This document shows positions 24,258 through 34,348 of a stretch of 62,750 nucleotides of DNA, piece by piece. The DNA is taken from contig JAAFJU010000012.1 of the NCBI GenBank assembly GCA_013298165.1, forward strand, positions 1 to 62,750. The letters run 5' to 3'. The notes beneath the pieces are model-generated. The model had not been told where the DNA came from. It saw only the letters and a list, made by a program, of their open reading frames with translations, and searched no databases. This stretch comes from Synechococcales cyanobacterium bin31.maxbin.ball.101 (GTDB lineage: Bacteria > Cyanobacteriota > Cyanobacteriia > Leptolyngbyales > Leptolyngbyaceae). The stretch's first letter is position 1. The number at the start of each line of letters is the position of its first letter. The position numbers and the translations under genes are program-made.

Positions 24258-24313
24258 GTGGGCTTCGGCTCCGCTCAGCCCACTAGATTCCGAGTCGAGG
24301 ACTGAGCGGAGTC
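24258..24313. repeat. GGCTCCGCTCAG-type dispersed repeat
   Basis: GTGGGCT/AGCCCAC closes a hairpin over TCGGCTCCGCTC. A second inverted pair, GGCTCCGCTCAG and CTGAGCGGAGTC, spans 24267-24313. This GC-rich dispersed repeat sits between the convergent recQ and TPR genes and may serve as a shared 3' hairpin. Confidence 0.65.
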
Positions 24314-24373
24314 GTTCGCATCGCGTTGCGTCAGCAAAGTCCGGATGGGGTAAATCCGTCAAATCTTGGCAAC

Positions 24374-26440
24374 CTACTTTTTCTTCTTTTTGGGTTTGCT
24401 GCTGAATCCTGATGGTGAGTTGGATGAGTTCAGGTCTAGAGTTTTACCACTATTTTTCTTTCCAGTTGATTTTTCTAAATTCTGAAGACTCTTTTGAATC
24501 AGTAGAATATCTGGATGATCTTCGGGCAGGACTTTTTTACTCAGTAGCAGTGCTGTATTGAGATACTTTTCTCCTTTCGACAAGTTCCCCATGTTGCAAT
24601 ATACAGCGCCTAGATTCGCAATCATTCTGATTGTATGAGGATGTTCATTTCCAAATTGAGATTGGTTGATTTCAAGCGATCGTGAAAGAAGTTTTTCTGC
24701 TGCTATGTAGCGTTCTAGATTCTGATAGTCCATAGCCAAATTATTTAGACTGATTGCAGTATCTGGGTGGTCAGAACCTAACCGTTGCTCATGAATCGAT
24801 AATGCACGTTTAGACAAAGGCTCTGCATCTTGATAACGTCCCATTGTCCGATAGAGTGCACCCAAGTTACACAAACTGTTCGCCGTAGATGGATGTTCAG
24901 GTCCTAGCTGCTGTTCGTTAATCGATAAGGCACGTCTGAATAGAGGCTCTGCGTCTTGATAACGCCTCATCTCCTGATAAATTGTAGCTAAATTATTTAG
25001 ACTTGCTGCAACAGATGGATGTCTAGGCCCTAACTGCTGCTCGTCAATAGATAAGGCTCGTTTTGATAGAGGCTCTGCATCTAGATAACGTCCTGTTGTA
25101 CGATAGAGTCCAGTTAAGCTATTTAGAATAGTTGCAATATCTGGATGTTCAGATCCTAGCTGCTGCTCCTTAATAGATAATGCACTTCTAAGTAGTGGCT
25201 CTGCTTCTTGATAACGTCCCATACGTGCGTAGAGCGTTGCTAGATTATTCAAGCTAGATGCCGTATCTGGATGGTCAGAACCCAATTGTTGTTCCCGAAT
25301 TGACAAGACTTGCTTGTATCGTGATTCTGCATCTTGGTAACTTCCCATACTCACATAGAGTATGGCTAAATTATTGATACTCATGGCAGTATCTGGATCG
25401 TCTACGCCTAATTTCTGCTCACGAATATTGAACGATCGCTTCAACAACAACTCCGCCTCTTGATAGCGACCCATTGCAGCATACAGCTCTCCAATATCAT
25501 TAAGACTGGTTGCCGTTTCTATACTCTCCAAACCAAACTCTTTTTCCCGAATTGATAAAGCTCGTTTAAACAAAGGCTCAGCATCTTGATAGCGACCACT
25601 GAATTTGAATAATTTCGCTAATGCATTTAGACTTTGTGCTTGATTGGCACTCTCGTTTTTCTGCCGATCGATCGCCTCTTCAAACGCACTCACAGCCTTA
25701 TTTTGTTCATCCTGATAATTAATCGCCTTACCTTGCTCAAGCCGATCGGCATAAATCTTCCCTAAGCTGTAATAAAGACTTCCCAGCAATGGAGAATTGG
25801 GAGAATCCTTAAGCAAAATATCAATTTGATCCGAAAGCTCTTGCGGATCACCGATCGGATTGGGATTATAGATCGCCCCTCGGAACTTTTGAAAATAGTC
25901 GGGCGATTGCGGAAACCCAAATGAAAACGGACGCGAAAACTCAAAGCTCCCGCCGCCTCGCCAACTCCAAAAGTCCGGTGCCGCTTCCGTCAACCCTGCC
26001 GCCACCCGCTCCGTCACCCAGATCACCACCGGAAACTTAAACTCTCGCAACCCCTCTCTCGTCCATTGAACCGAAAAGAAAAACTTCTCTAACTCCGACT
26101 TCGAGTCATCTAGACGCACACCCAACAACTCATCCGCCCCCAAAATCGTCACCACCGTCTTCGCCCCGTCCGTCGTCTCCACCGTCAGCAACGCATTCTT
26201 TAAGCTGGGCTGAGACTTATCCAGCTTGACTCGATGACAGACCGCCCCATCCTCCGCCAGCTTTGCCTCATACGCCTGAATCAACTCATTGCGATAATCC
26301 AAATTATCACAAACCGCAATGAGCAAATTCAATTGCCCAAAACTTGAACTAATCGCCAAACGCAAACGGATCAAGTTCCGCTGATTTTGCTGTTCCCGTG
26401 AAGGACTGATATCTGAAGATGCCTTCTCTGAATTTGCCAT
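24374..26440 (-). CDS. TPR-repeat protein with N-terminal NTPase-like domain
   Basis: ATG 26440 follows GGAGGAGTG directly. Residues 20-200 form a domain with NLLIAVCDNLDYRNELIQAYEAKL, VVTILGADELLG and FSVQWTREGLREFKFPVVIWVTE, resembling a P-loop-less NTPase or partner-binding domain. Residues 210-640 are about ten 42-residue TPRs of kinesin-light-chain type (YQDAEPLFKRALSIREKEFG). The tail is Ser/Lys-rich and ends in poly-Lys. It begins eight bases after the ATPase stop. The pair looks like a switch ATPase with a repeat-bearing sensor, as in NTP-dependent conflict systems. Tandem TPR units of near-identical DNA suggest repeat-number change. Confidence 0.82.
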   Translation of the reverse strand: MANSEKASSDISPSREQQNQRNLIRLRLAISSSFGQLNLLIAVCDNLDYRNELIQAYEAKLAEDGAVCHRVKLDKSQPSLKNALLTVETTDGAKTVVTILGADELLGVRLDDSKSELEKFFFSVQWTREGLREFKFPVVIWVTERVAAGLTEAAPDFWSWRGGGSFEFSRPFSFGFPQSPDYFQKFRGAIYNPNPIGDPQELSDQIDILLKDSPNSPLLGSLYYSLGKIYADRLEQGKAINYQDEQNKAVSAFEEAIDRQKNESANQAQSLNALAKLFKFSGRYQDAEPLFKRALSIREKEFGLESIETATSLNDIGELYAAMGRYQEAELLLKRSFNIREQKLGVDDPDTAMSINNLAILYVSMGSYQDAESRYKQVLSIREQQLGSDHPDTASSLNNLATLYARMGRYQEAEPLLRSALSIKEQQLGSEHPDIATILNSLTGLYRTTGRYLDAEPLSKRALSIDEQQLGPRHPSVAASLNNLATIYQEMRRYQDAEPLFRRALSINEQQLGPEHPSTANSLCNLGALYRTMGRYQDAEPLSKRALSIHEQRLGSDHPDTAISLNNLAMDYQNLERYIAAEKLLSRSLEINQSQFGNEHPHTIRMIANLGAVYCNMGNLSKGEKYLNTALLLSKKVLPEDHPDILLIQKSLQNLEKSTGKKNSGKTLDLNSSNSPSGFSSKPKKKKK

Positions 26441-26448
26441 CACTCCTC

Positions 26449-27759
26449 CTAATTAATCAACTTTCTTCGACGCAACAGCTCCGCCACCAAAGGATGCAAG
26501 TCGTACCACATATCCCCATTTTGATATTCCAATACCAAAAGACCATGCAAAAGCTTCGTAAAAGCCTCATCCTCCACAGGTTCAAGCGTTTTGTAAACTT
26601 GAACCAAAAGCGCCGAATACCCACCCAAAACCTGCCTAGAAAAATCATTGCGAAGATTATCCAGCGCAATGTTCAAAATCTCATCATCAATACAAGCATT
26701 CTCCCGATCGGGATCAATCTCCAACTGCACCATACATTCCGTACAGCATTCCCGCCCAATTCTCACCAGTTCACGCAACACTCCACCACTCGCCAACACC
26801 ATCTTACGCGCAATTCCCGGCGCGAGTAATCCGGATTCAAAACGCTTGCTCAAAATCTCCTCAAATACTTTGATCGATCGTTCGATCGGAACCGCATTTC
26901 GCTCCTGAGCATCATCCCTAGTAAAGAACTTCGCCACCGGGAAAAATTTCGGCTTCCCAGAACCCTCTTGATTAATGGCCCCCACAATTTGAGGCTCCTG
27001 CAAGGCAGACACCGGAATCGTATAAACAATCCTAAAATTTGGTGCAAAAAGTGCCTTAATGTTTTGCCGATAAATCCCTTCCACAACACTCAAATCCAAC
27101 TTGTCCAAATCGTCAATCACCACCAATACATTCTTCTTCGTTCCCGCCTTGATCGTCGCCGCCAATCGATCGAGCGTATTCACCAAATCCGAAATCCGCT
27201 TCTCAAAATTCTTCTGTAAATCTTCCCGAAATTTCTGCTCTCGCTGAAGCTTCAAATTAACAGACGGCAAAAACTCCTGCAACACCCCTAGATCAAGCTC
27301 CACTTCCCCCGTTGTCGTGGTTTCGGCTTCCTTTGCTAATACAATCTGAGAGTCCCCTTGAATCCAATCCAACAACTCGCGCTTAATATCATCTGGAACC
27401 GTCAAGCGCGACCGGGTGGCATGGCTCAATAAAATAATGCCGATCGAATACAGAATATTAATGTGACTAACATCAGACATTTCGATCAGATCAGCGACTG
27501 AAAAAAAGACAACAAAGTTGTTCTGTTTTTTCATGTTGACCGCAAAGGTCTTGAGCAAAGTTGATTTGCCACACCCTCGATGTCCCGCAAATACGAATTT
27601 ACCGCGCTCATCAGAGGCTTCAACCTCCTTCTCCAACCGGACCAAAACTTCTCGCCCATACTCCACTCTGTACCGATCGATACTCTCTGCACTCACTAAC
27701 GGGAACAAATCAAGTGCCCGATACGCAACTTGCAATTTTTCTAACGGAGTAGTAGCCAT
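26449..27759 (-). CDS. P-loop ATPase (KAP/AAA-like), partner of the TPR protein
   Basis: The 436-residue protein has Walker A GHRGCGKSTLLK near residue 60 and Walker B VLVVIDDLDKLD near 215, then a KLDLSVVEGIYRQNIKALFAP helix-strand unit and a C-terminal winged-helix-like part (LLHGLLVLEYQNGDMWYDLHPLVAELL). A central insertion (VELDLGVLQEFLPSVNLKLQREQKFREDLQKN) is helical. It is the promoter-proximal gene of the two-gene unit, divergent from the histidine kinase. The last residues (YDLHPLVAELL) resemble AAA proteins that signal to TPR partners. Function inferred, not established. Confidence 0.8.
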   Translation of the reverse strand: MATTPLEKLQVAYRALDLFPLVSAESIDRYRVEYGREVLVRLEKEVEASDERGKFVFAGHRGCGKSTLLKTFAVNMKKQNNFVVFFSVADLIEMSDVSHINILYSIGIILLSHATRSRLTVPDDIKRELLDWIQGDSQIVLAKEAETTTTGEVELDLGVLQEFLPSVNLKLQREQKFREDLQKNFEKRISDLVNTLDRLAATIKAGTKKNVLVVIDDLDKLDLSVVEGIYRQNIKALFAPNFRIVYTIPVSALQEPQIVGAINQEGSGKPKFFPVAKFFTRDDAQERNAVPIERSIKVFEEILSKRFESGLLAPGIARKMVLASGGVLRELVRIGRECCTECMVQLEIDPDRENACIDDEILNIALDNLRNDFSRQVLGGYSALLVQVYKTLEPVEDEAFTKLLHGLLVLEYQNGDMWYDLHPLVAELLRRRKLIN

Positions 27760-27980
27760 GGAAAGAGTCCAAGAAGTAGGTAATGCTTTTAGTCATAATT
27801 TTATCACGACTAGCTTCAGCCGAGCCAGCGCCTTTGTCGAGCCGAGCCAGCAGAGCCTTTGATCAAACTAATCCCAACTCAAAACCAGTCAACTATTGCG
27901 GTAAATCAGGCTTTCAGACCGTCTGATCCAGAATTTTTTGGGTATCCTAAGCCGGATATCTCTTACGTTATTGGACACCC

Positions 27981-30293
27981 ATGGGTTCGCTGTTCTCACT
28001 ACAACATAAAATTTGGAAATTTTGGCGCGATCGAGGGATGCGTCTGAAACTCGTCATTTTGCTCATGACCACCACCGCCATTCCCGTGGCGATCGTGACT
28101 CAGAGCATCATTCATGTTGCAGAAGAACGGCTCATGGCTAGCCTCCAGTCCTCCCTGAAAAAAGACTCCGCAAACTTCGGTCAGCAACTCAATCAACTCA
28201 AAAACGATCACCTGCTCCAAGCCATCAACCTCGCCAACACCGTCAAACTCTCCAATCTCGAACTCAATCCAGAAAAGGCTTCGACCAATGCCGTCTCGAT
28301 CAACTTTGATCAAGCCATGTCCCGCACATTCATTCAAACCCGATATCATCCCAGCTTTTATCTAATCACCGATGCCAATAGCCGCACGATCGCCCAGAAG
28401 TCCTGGACAATCAGCGACACCAGCATTCAAGAAACCCTATTACTCCCTAAAGAACATCAAGCTTGGAATCCGTCCTATGAGGTTCAGCGCGTTCCCGCAA
28501 AAGTAGATTTGACAGATCTGACGGTGATTCAAGCCGCGCTAGAAAGCGGTGAAGCGATCGCCAGTGCTGAACTGGTGAGTAGCGAAACCTTGGTCAAAAT
28601 GCGCTTAATTAATCAAGCCAGTATGCCCTTACGTCCACAACTCCTCAGAGGCTTGACGCTGGAAAAACAGCCATTTCCAGAAGAAACATTCAATATTGAA
28701 CAAGGGGAAATTGGCATGGTCATGATGGCGGTCGTGCCGATCGTCCGAGATGGAAAACCCGCCGGAACCGCGATCGTCGGGACACTCCTCAACCGAAACT
28801 ATCAAATTGTTGATGAACTGAAATCATCCAGCAATCTCTCGGGTGCAACAATTTTTGCACAAGATCTTCGCATTAGTACCAATATTCCGTATCAGGATGG
28901 TCAGACGAGAGCGATCGGAACGCGAGGTTCTCGTGAGAGTATGGATAGTATTTTGAACAGAGACCAAGCTTATCGAGGTCAAACATTGATTGTTAAAGAC
29001 CAGTATCAAACCATTTATCAACCGATTTATGATCATCGTCATCAATTTGATAGTCATGCAAAACCCATTGGGAGCTATCTCGTAGGTATCAAGGAAACAG
29101 ATATCAATCACACACTCAGATCCCTTGAACATCGTGGATATTGGATTGGAAGTGCCGTGATGATGATAGTAGGAATGATCGCAATTCCCCTCGCGAATAC
29201 ATTCACAAAGCCCATGAAACGGCTTTCGAAATTAGCTCAGACCATTTATCAGGATGACAAAATTCAGAAGGCAGGCTACTTTGAATCCTTTAGCGATCGC
29301 GGCGATGAAGTCGGCGTACTGGCCCGAGAACTGGACCATATGACCGATCGGCTGGGCCAAAACCTCTCCAAAGTCAAAGCCTCCGAGCAGCAATTGCGCA
29401 CCCAAACCCATGAATTAGAAGTCACCCTAAGAGAACTCAGCGCAGCCCAAGCACAATTGGTTCAAAGTGAAAAAATGTCAGGATTAGGGCAATTGGTTGC
29501 GGGGGTCGCCCACGAAATCAATAATCCTGTGAACTTTATCTATGGCAATCTAAAACATACCGATCTCTACACTCAAGATTTACTCAATTTAGTACGACTC
29601 TATCAAACCGAATACCCAAAACCCAGTGAGACGATTCAATCCACCTTAGAGGATATGGATTGGGAGTTTGTGGTTCAAGATTTGCCGGAGATGATGGCCT
29701 CTATGAGAATGGGAGCCGATCGGATTAAAGAAATTGTTCTGTCATTGCGTACTTTTTCGCGTATGGATGAAGCCGAATACAAGCTCGCAGACATTGAAGC
29801 AGGCATTGACAGCACGCTTACAATTCTCAATCATCGCTTGAAAGGAGGCCCTAGAAACCCCATGATTCATGTCCAACGGAACTTCATTGGATTGCCAAAA
29901 GTAGAATGCTATGCGGGACAGCTCAATCAAGTTTTTATGAATATTCTGGTTAATGCGATCGATGCCATTGAAGAATTTCAGAATACAACACAAACACCAG
30001 AAATCACGATCGAAACATCCCTCTTAAAAAATAATTGGATTGCGGTGAGTATCATGAATAGTGGTCCCGCGATTCCTGAAGAGATTCGATCGCGCCTCTT
30101 TGATCCATTTTTCACCACCAAAGAGGTCGGCAAAGGCACTGGAATGGGTTTAGCGATTAGTTATCAAATCGTCGTCGATCGACACAAAGGCAATCTACGA
30201 TGTGAATCGATCGCAGATCTCGGCACTCGCTTTATCATCGAAATCCCCATGCAACAATCCGGGTACGAGAGAGATGCCGCAATCATGAATTAA
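27981..30293 (+). CDS. Sensor histidine kinase (Cache-HAMP-HisKA-HATPase)
   Basis: The 770 residues begin with a membrane helix ([21 protein letters not shown]) and a periplasmic Cache-like sensor to about residue 385. A second helix ([17 protein letters not shown]) and HAMP segment follow, then a short coiled coil. The dimerisation helix is [21 protein letters not shown], with phospho-acceptor His near 511. The ATP domain has NAIDAIEE (N box), [15 protein letters not shown] (F and G2 boxes). No receiver domain or response regulator is adjacent, so it signals to an unlinked partner. Confidence 0.92.
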   Translation: MGSLFSLQHKIWKFWRDRGMRLKLVILLMTTTAIPVAIVTQSIIHVAEERLMASLQSSLKKDSANFGQQLNQLKNDHLLQAINLANTVKLSNLELNPEKASTNAVSINFDQAMSRTFIQTRYHPSFYLITDANSRTIAQKSWTISDTSIQETLLLPKEHQAWNPSYEVQRVPAKVDLTDLTVIQAALESGEAIASAELVSSETLVKMRLINQASMPLRPQLLRGLTLEKQPFPEETFNIEQGEIGMVMMAVVPIVRDGKPAGTAIVGTLLNRNYQIVDELKSSSNLSGATIFAQDLRISTNIPYQDGQTRAIGTRGSRESMDSILNRDQAYRGQTLIVKDQYQTIYQPIYDHRHQFDSHAKPIGSYLVGIKETDINHTLRSLEHRGYWIGSAVMMIVGMIAIPLANTFTKPMKRLSKLAQTIYQDDKIQKAGYFESFSDRGDEVGVLARELDHMTDRLGQNLSKVKASEQQLRTQTHELEVTLRELSAAQAQLVQSEKMSGLGQLVAGVAHEINNPVNFIYGNLKHTDLYTQDLLNLVRLYQTEYPKPSETIQSTLEDMDWEFVVQDLPEMMASMRMGADRIKEIVLSLRTFSRMDEAEYKLADIEAGIDSTLTILNHRLKGGPRNPMIHVQRNFIGLPKVECYAGQLNQVFMNILVNAIDAIEEFQNTTQTPEITIETSLLKNNWIAVSIMNSGPAIPEEIRSRLFDPFFTTKEVGKGTGMGLAISYQIVVDRHKGNLRCESIADLGTRFIIEIPMQQSGYERDAAIMN

Positions 30294-30331
30294 TTTGGTA
30301 TAAGTTAGGCTAGTATTCTGTTTTTGCAGCT

Positions 30332-31489
30332 ATGTCTGACTTTGCGGCCCTCGATCTCAAACTCATTCAAATCAACCAGCGACTCAAACTCGCCCAACTC
30401 GGGGTTCAAATCGAACGGCGAGATCAGCGCCTAGCGTTCCGATCGACGCTCCCCCCGAAACCCGGCAGCCATCGCCTAAAACCCACCCAGCAACGTCTCA
30501 GCCTCGGCATTCCCGCCACCACAGCAGGTTTAAAACAAGCCGAACAAGAGGCCAAAGTTCTGGCATTAAAGCTAATGCAAAACAGTTTTGATTGGCGGGA
30601 GTATGACCATGCGATCGACGGAAAGCGCCTCAGTCGCCAGGATCTCCCTCAACAAATTGCCGCCTTTCAACAGGACTTCTTTGCCGCCACTCACCGAACC
30701 CATAAAGTGGCTTCGACCAAAACCACCTGGCAGAGTGCCTACGCCCCTTATCTAAAAAAACTCGAAACGATCGCCCGCGAAAATCCCAATCTGTCTCTCC
30801 CTGAAGCCATCATCAAAACGCTGCAATCGATCGACACCCAAACCCGCAGTCGCCAAATTGCATTGATTGCACTAACGGCCTTTGCGAAATTTATGAAATT
30901 GGAAATCGCAGATGATCTGAAAGAAAAGTATGCGGCGAAACCAGGAGGCGATCGGCTGAAAAAAACTCGTGAACTTCCCACAGATGAACAGATTCTTCAC
31001 TACTGGACCACTATTCCTAATCCCCAATGGAAATTTGTTTATGGCGTGATGGCGGCTTTTGGATTGCGAAATCATGAGGTGTTTTTCTGTGATTATGCAG
31101 ACTTGCTAAAGGGTGAAAATCAAGTCCAGGTTCTATCTTCGACGAAGACGGGAAGTCATGAAGTATGGGCTTTTCCGCCGGACTGGATCGATCGCTTTGA
31201 CCTACGATCGCCCCTATTACCCAAGGTAAACACCGATTTAAATGACACCACTTTACAGCGCGTGGGTCAGCGCGTTACGGCCCAGTTTCGGCGCTATGGT
31301 ATTCCCTTTTCACCCTATGATTTGCGTCACGCTTGGGCGGTGCGGACTATTCATGTGGGATTGCCCGATACCGTTGCAGCCAAAATGATGGGCCATTCAG
31401 TCACCATTCATACAAATACCTATCACCAATGGCTCACCAGACGCGATCAACAGGCGGCAGTAAATACTGCGCTGAGTCGAATGAATTGA
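30332..31489 (+). CDS. Tyrosine-family site-specific recombinase
   Basis: The 385-residue protein has the full catalytic set: Arg in AFGLRNHEV (near 244), Lys in STKTGSHEV, Arg in YDLRHAWAVR (near 331), His in MMGHSVTI and nucleophile Tyr in HTNTYHQW. The N-terminal 180 residues contain a SAM-like core-binding domain (TWQSAYAPYLKKLETIAR). It starts 39 bases after the kinase gene. No attachment sites, excisionase or phage genes are visible nearby, so it may be a resident cyanobacterial recombinase, not a prophage integrase. Confidence 0.9.
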   Translation: MSDFAALDLKLIQINQRLKLAQLGVQIERRDQRLAFRSTLPPKPGSHRLKPTQQRLSLGIPATTAGLKQAEQEAKVLALKLMQNSFDWREYDHAIDGKRLSRQDLPQQIAAFQQDFFAATHRTHKVASTKTTWQSAYAPYLKKLETIARENPNLSLPEAIIKTLQSIDTQTRSRQIALIALTAFAKFMKLEIADDLKEKYAAKPGGDRLKKTRELPTDEQILHYWTTIPNPQWKFVYGVMAAFGLRNHEVFFCDYADLLKGENQVQVLSSTKTGSHEVWAFPPDWIDRFDLRSPLLPKVNTDLNDTTLQRVGQRVTAQFRRYGIPFSPYDLRHAWAVRTIHVGLPDTVAAKMMGHSVTIHTNTYHQWLTRRDQQAAVNTALSRMN

Positions 31490-31517
31490 AATTTATTAAA
31501 ACCTATCGTTGAATCCC

Positions 31518-32681
31518 TCAATTCAAAGGCCCACCTAAAATCGTTTTGACGATCGCCCCCATAATACTTTCCCCATTCTCTTGTTTTAATTCGTCGTACC
31601 AGTTTTGGGTTGCGATCGGATCTTTTCCGTGGGTGACATCCGATCGTTTGCGGGCGAGATTAACAATATTGGCCACCCGATCGCGCCTTGCTAATTCATA
31701 GCGCTGCAGGGCATCCGCCACACCTAAGCTTGTCGTTTTTAAATAGTTCGCCAACACCCAAGCATCTTCTAGAGCCTGACAGCCGCCCTGTCCTAAGTCT
31801 GGAGCCATGCTATGGGCTGCATCCCCCAGCAACGCCACCCGACCGCGCACTAAACTTGTCAACGGCTGCGTATCGTGAATTTCCACGCGAGTTGTCGTGT
31901 TTGGGTCTAATCGTTGAATCAATCGCTGCACGGGATCAGCCCAACCCTGAAACGCGGTCGTCAATTCCTGTCGATACTGGTCGGGCGATGAAACCGTTCC
32001 CTTAGGCAACGGCACATCGAGAAAAAAGTAAAACCGATCGCCCCCCACAGGCATAAACGACGCCCGCTGATGATGTCCCACATACATATCCCAGTGGGTT
32101 TTCGGCGCAAGATCGTCGCTCATGGGGACGAGTCCATTCCAATTCACATAGCCCACATAGTCCCGCGCAATGCCCCGCCCCGCCACCAGATTCCGCAAGA
32201 CTGAATGGGTTCCATCCGCTGCAATGAGGACATCTCCAGTGGCTCGATGACCATCCTCAAAGATCGCAGTCACCGAATCATCATCCTGTTCTACTTCCAC
32301 ACATTTCGCGCCGAGTTTCACAGATCCCGGTGCGATCGCCGCCATCAAAAGCTGTTGCAGTTCTGTGCGCGTGACGGGATAAGGGCGTTGTCCCACCTGT
32401 TCCATTAACGGCTGTAAGCTAAAGCTGGTCAGCCGTTCGCCCGTGGCACTGTAATAGCTCATGTAATCCATCTGGCCACCGACCTGTGCGATCGCCCGTC
32501 CCAGTCCCAGCCGATTCAATACTTTAATGCCATTGGACCAAAGAGAAATCGCAGCCCCCGCAGGCCGCAACTCGCGGACTCGATCGTAAATCTCAACCTG
32601 ATACCCCGCCTGCTGAAGCGCAATCCCCGTGGTCAACCCACCCATTCCTGCGCCAATGATGATTGCTTTTAGATGTTCCAC
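31518..32681 (-). CDS. hpxO: FAD-dependent urate hydroxylase-like monooxygenase (HpxO type)
   Basis: The 387 residues match HpxO along their length: FAD dinucleotide motif AIIIGAGMGGLTTGIAL at the N-terminus, AAISLWSNGIKVLNRLGLG, the NAD(P)H-linked motif DVLIAADGTHSVLR, GYVNWNGLVP, and second FAD motif GRVALLGDAAHSMAPDLGQGGCQALEDA, then KRSDVTHGKD and a GGPLN end. HpxO hydroxylates urate to 5-hydroxyisourate in purine breakdown. Related flavin hydroxylases, such as zeaxanthin epoxidases, share the fold but not the ITHGKD-type tail. No other purine genes are near, so the substrate is inferred. Confidence 0.82.
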   Translation of the reverse strand: MEHLKAIIIGAGMGGLTTGIALQQAGYQVEIYDRVRELRPAGAAISLWSNGIKVLNRLGLGRAIAQVGGQMDYMSYYSATGERLTSFSLQPLMEQVGQRPYPVTRTELQQLLMAAIAPGSVKLGAKCVEVEQDDDSVTAIFEDGHRATGDVLIAADGTHSVLRNLVAGRGIARDYVGYVNWNGLVPMSDDLAPKTHWDMYVGHHQRASFMPVGGDRFYFFLDVPLPKGTVSSPDQYRQELTTAFQGWADPVQRLIQRLDPNTTTRVEIHDTQPLTSLVRGRVALLGDAAHSMAPDLGQGGCQALEDAWVLANYLKTTSLGVADALQRYELARRDRVANIVNLARKRSDVTHGKDPIATQNWYDELKQENGESIMGAIVKTILGGPLN

Positions 32682-33044
32682 GACATTAGTTCTCCCCTTC
32701 TAGCCATCAAGATCTGAACTCTAACATTGACGAACCTAGGTGTTGACGAACCTCAGTGACGAAAGGCTCATCGATTTGACCTAGAATAAAGAAAAATACT
32801 TTGCATAAGGCCCCTTCTGTCAGGACGATAGGTTCAGTGTAGAGTTGGAACCCCAAAAAACGATCGCCCAATCCTGGACCATTTTTTGGGTCACAGTTGG
32901 CTCTTTCTTATCTCACTGGACCTGTAACAGATTGAGCTAAGAAATGCCGTCGTTGTTTTTACAATAGAGGCTGATGGCAAATTCTGACTCATCTAGTCTC
33001 AAGAGACTCTACTGCCCCTGTCATAATTCTCGGAGTATCTTGTC
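32682..33044. other. Intergenic region between hpxO-like and STAND genes
   Basis: This 363-base divergent gap has no gene. TTGACGAACCT is directly repeated (32727 and 32743). CCCAAAAAA and TTTTTTGGG (32852-32860, 32882-32890) form a perfect inverted repeat around a GATCGCCC segment, usable as a terminator or cruciform. Confidence 0.55.
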
Positions 33045-34322
33045 ATGTCCTGTCTTCGTGCCTCTACCGCTGGCTTAGAACTGGTCGATCGAGAACGTCG
33101 CCTCAAGGGGTGGCGCAAGCAATCGGTGATCTGGTCCATTGAAGCGAATGTCTCGATCGCCACCTTAAAACGTTTTTGGAAGCAGATTGGAATTAGTTAC
33201 GATCTATTCATTTCGATCGTCGAAGCGGTCGGCATTAAAGACTGGAAAACCGTGGCCGAGTTGGATTACCCAGAGCCAGAACGTCCAACCCCTCATCTGA
33301 TTTTGCATGAAATGCCCGAGCCACCTCAGCTTTGCGGTCGCACGGAAGAAATGATTCAACTATTTAACCTCGTGATGCAGACGCGGTTAATGTTCCTCTG
33401 GGGCATGGGCGGCATTGGCAAAACCTCCCTCGCCGCTCAGCTTGTAGAAAACCTCGCCAATCCCGATCGCCCCCACCCCTCCGCCTTCAAACGAATTATT
33501 TGGCGATCGCTCCATGCAGGATCCAGCCTCGATCGTTTTTGGAGCCAGTTGGACCTGGATTTAGGGATCACGCCTCAGGTGAATGAACGCGATGCGAGCT
33601 ATGACTGGGCAGACAGTTCCCGCATTTTAGAAAAGCTCCAAGCAGAACGCACGCTGATTGTGATGGATGTGGTGGAAAGTTCCCTGGTCGATCGCGCTGC
33701 CAACGTCTCGGCCTGGGATCCCATGGATCGCGATCGCTACTGTCAATGGTTTGCCCAGCTTGCATTGCCGAAGCACAATAGCTGTATCCTCGTCCTCACC
33801 CGCGAAAAATCCGACGAAGTCCAACAACTCGAAGCGCTGAATCCTGCGATCCGCAGCCTAAAGCTAGAAGGCTTAAAACTCGGCGGCATTGAGTTGCTAG
33901 AACAACACAACCTCAAGCCCGAAACCGACGCTTGGCGGGCGCTGATTAATCTCTACAGCGGTAATCCCTACGCTTTGACGATGATCGCGACTTTAATTAA
34001 CGATCAATTTGGTGGATCGGCGCGGGAACTGTTGAATATTGGGACGTTTATCCTGGGAAAGATGGAAAGCGTCATTGCTGAGCGGATTCGCCACATTAGT
34101 GATGACGAAAAAGCGATCCTAATCGCCCTAGCCTCTGCCCAAGATCCAGTCAGTCGTGCCCAGTTACGATCGCAGGTGCCCGACCTGTCCGGTTCCACGA
34201 TCGTGGAATCCATGGCCTCCCTAGAGCGCAAATGCCTTCTAGAAATGATGGTGGAACAGGAGCAAGTCCTCTTCAGCCTTCAGCCAATGGTCATGAAATT
34301 TGTCCGAAAACATTGGGTTTAG
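33045..34322 (+). CDS. STAND NTPase (NB-ARC-like) without C-terminal repeats
   Basis: The 425 residues start with a helical DNA-binding-like or effector-associated domain (WRKQSVIWSIEANVSIATLKRFWKQIGISYDLF). The NB-ARC core follows: LCGRTEEM, Walker A WGMGGIGKTSLA near 119, Walker B TLIVMDVVE and sensor LVLTREKSDE, LYSGNPYALTMIATLI (GxP), and a winged-helix end (AQLRSQVPDLSGSTIVESMASLERKCLLEM). Relatives normally continue into WD40 or TPR repeats; this one stops after the winged helix. It is either a natural short form or a truncated receptor that lost its sensor. Confidence 0.85.
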   Translation: MSCLRASTAGLELVDRERRLKGWRKQSVIWSIEANVSIATLKRFWKQIGISYDLFISIVEAVGIKDWKTVAELDYPEPERPTPHLILHEMPEPPQLCGRTEEMIQLFNLVMQTRLMFLWGMGGIGKTSLAAQLVENLANPDRPHPSAFKRIIWRSLHAGSSLDRFWSQLDLDLGITPQVNERDASYDWADSSRILEKLQAERTLIVMDVVESSLVDRAANVSAWDPMDRDRYCQWFAQLALPKHNSCILVLTREKSDEVQQLEALNPAIRSLKLEGLKLGGIELLEQHNLKPETDAWRALINLYSGNPYALTMIATLINDQFGGSARELLNIGTFILGKMESVIAERIRHISDDEKAILIALASAQDPVSRAQLRSQVPDLSGSTIVESMASLERKCLLEMMVEQEQVLFSLQPMVMKFVRKHWV

Positions 34323-34348
34323 CGGTTCAAAAAGTGCTTTGAATCAGC

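Noticed and set aside
30332-31489. Prophage or genomic island defined by the tyrosine recombinase
   Set aside because: No structural phage genes, excisionase or att repeats flank it, and its neighbours are ordinary genes. The recombinase is also 14 kb from the tRNA array.
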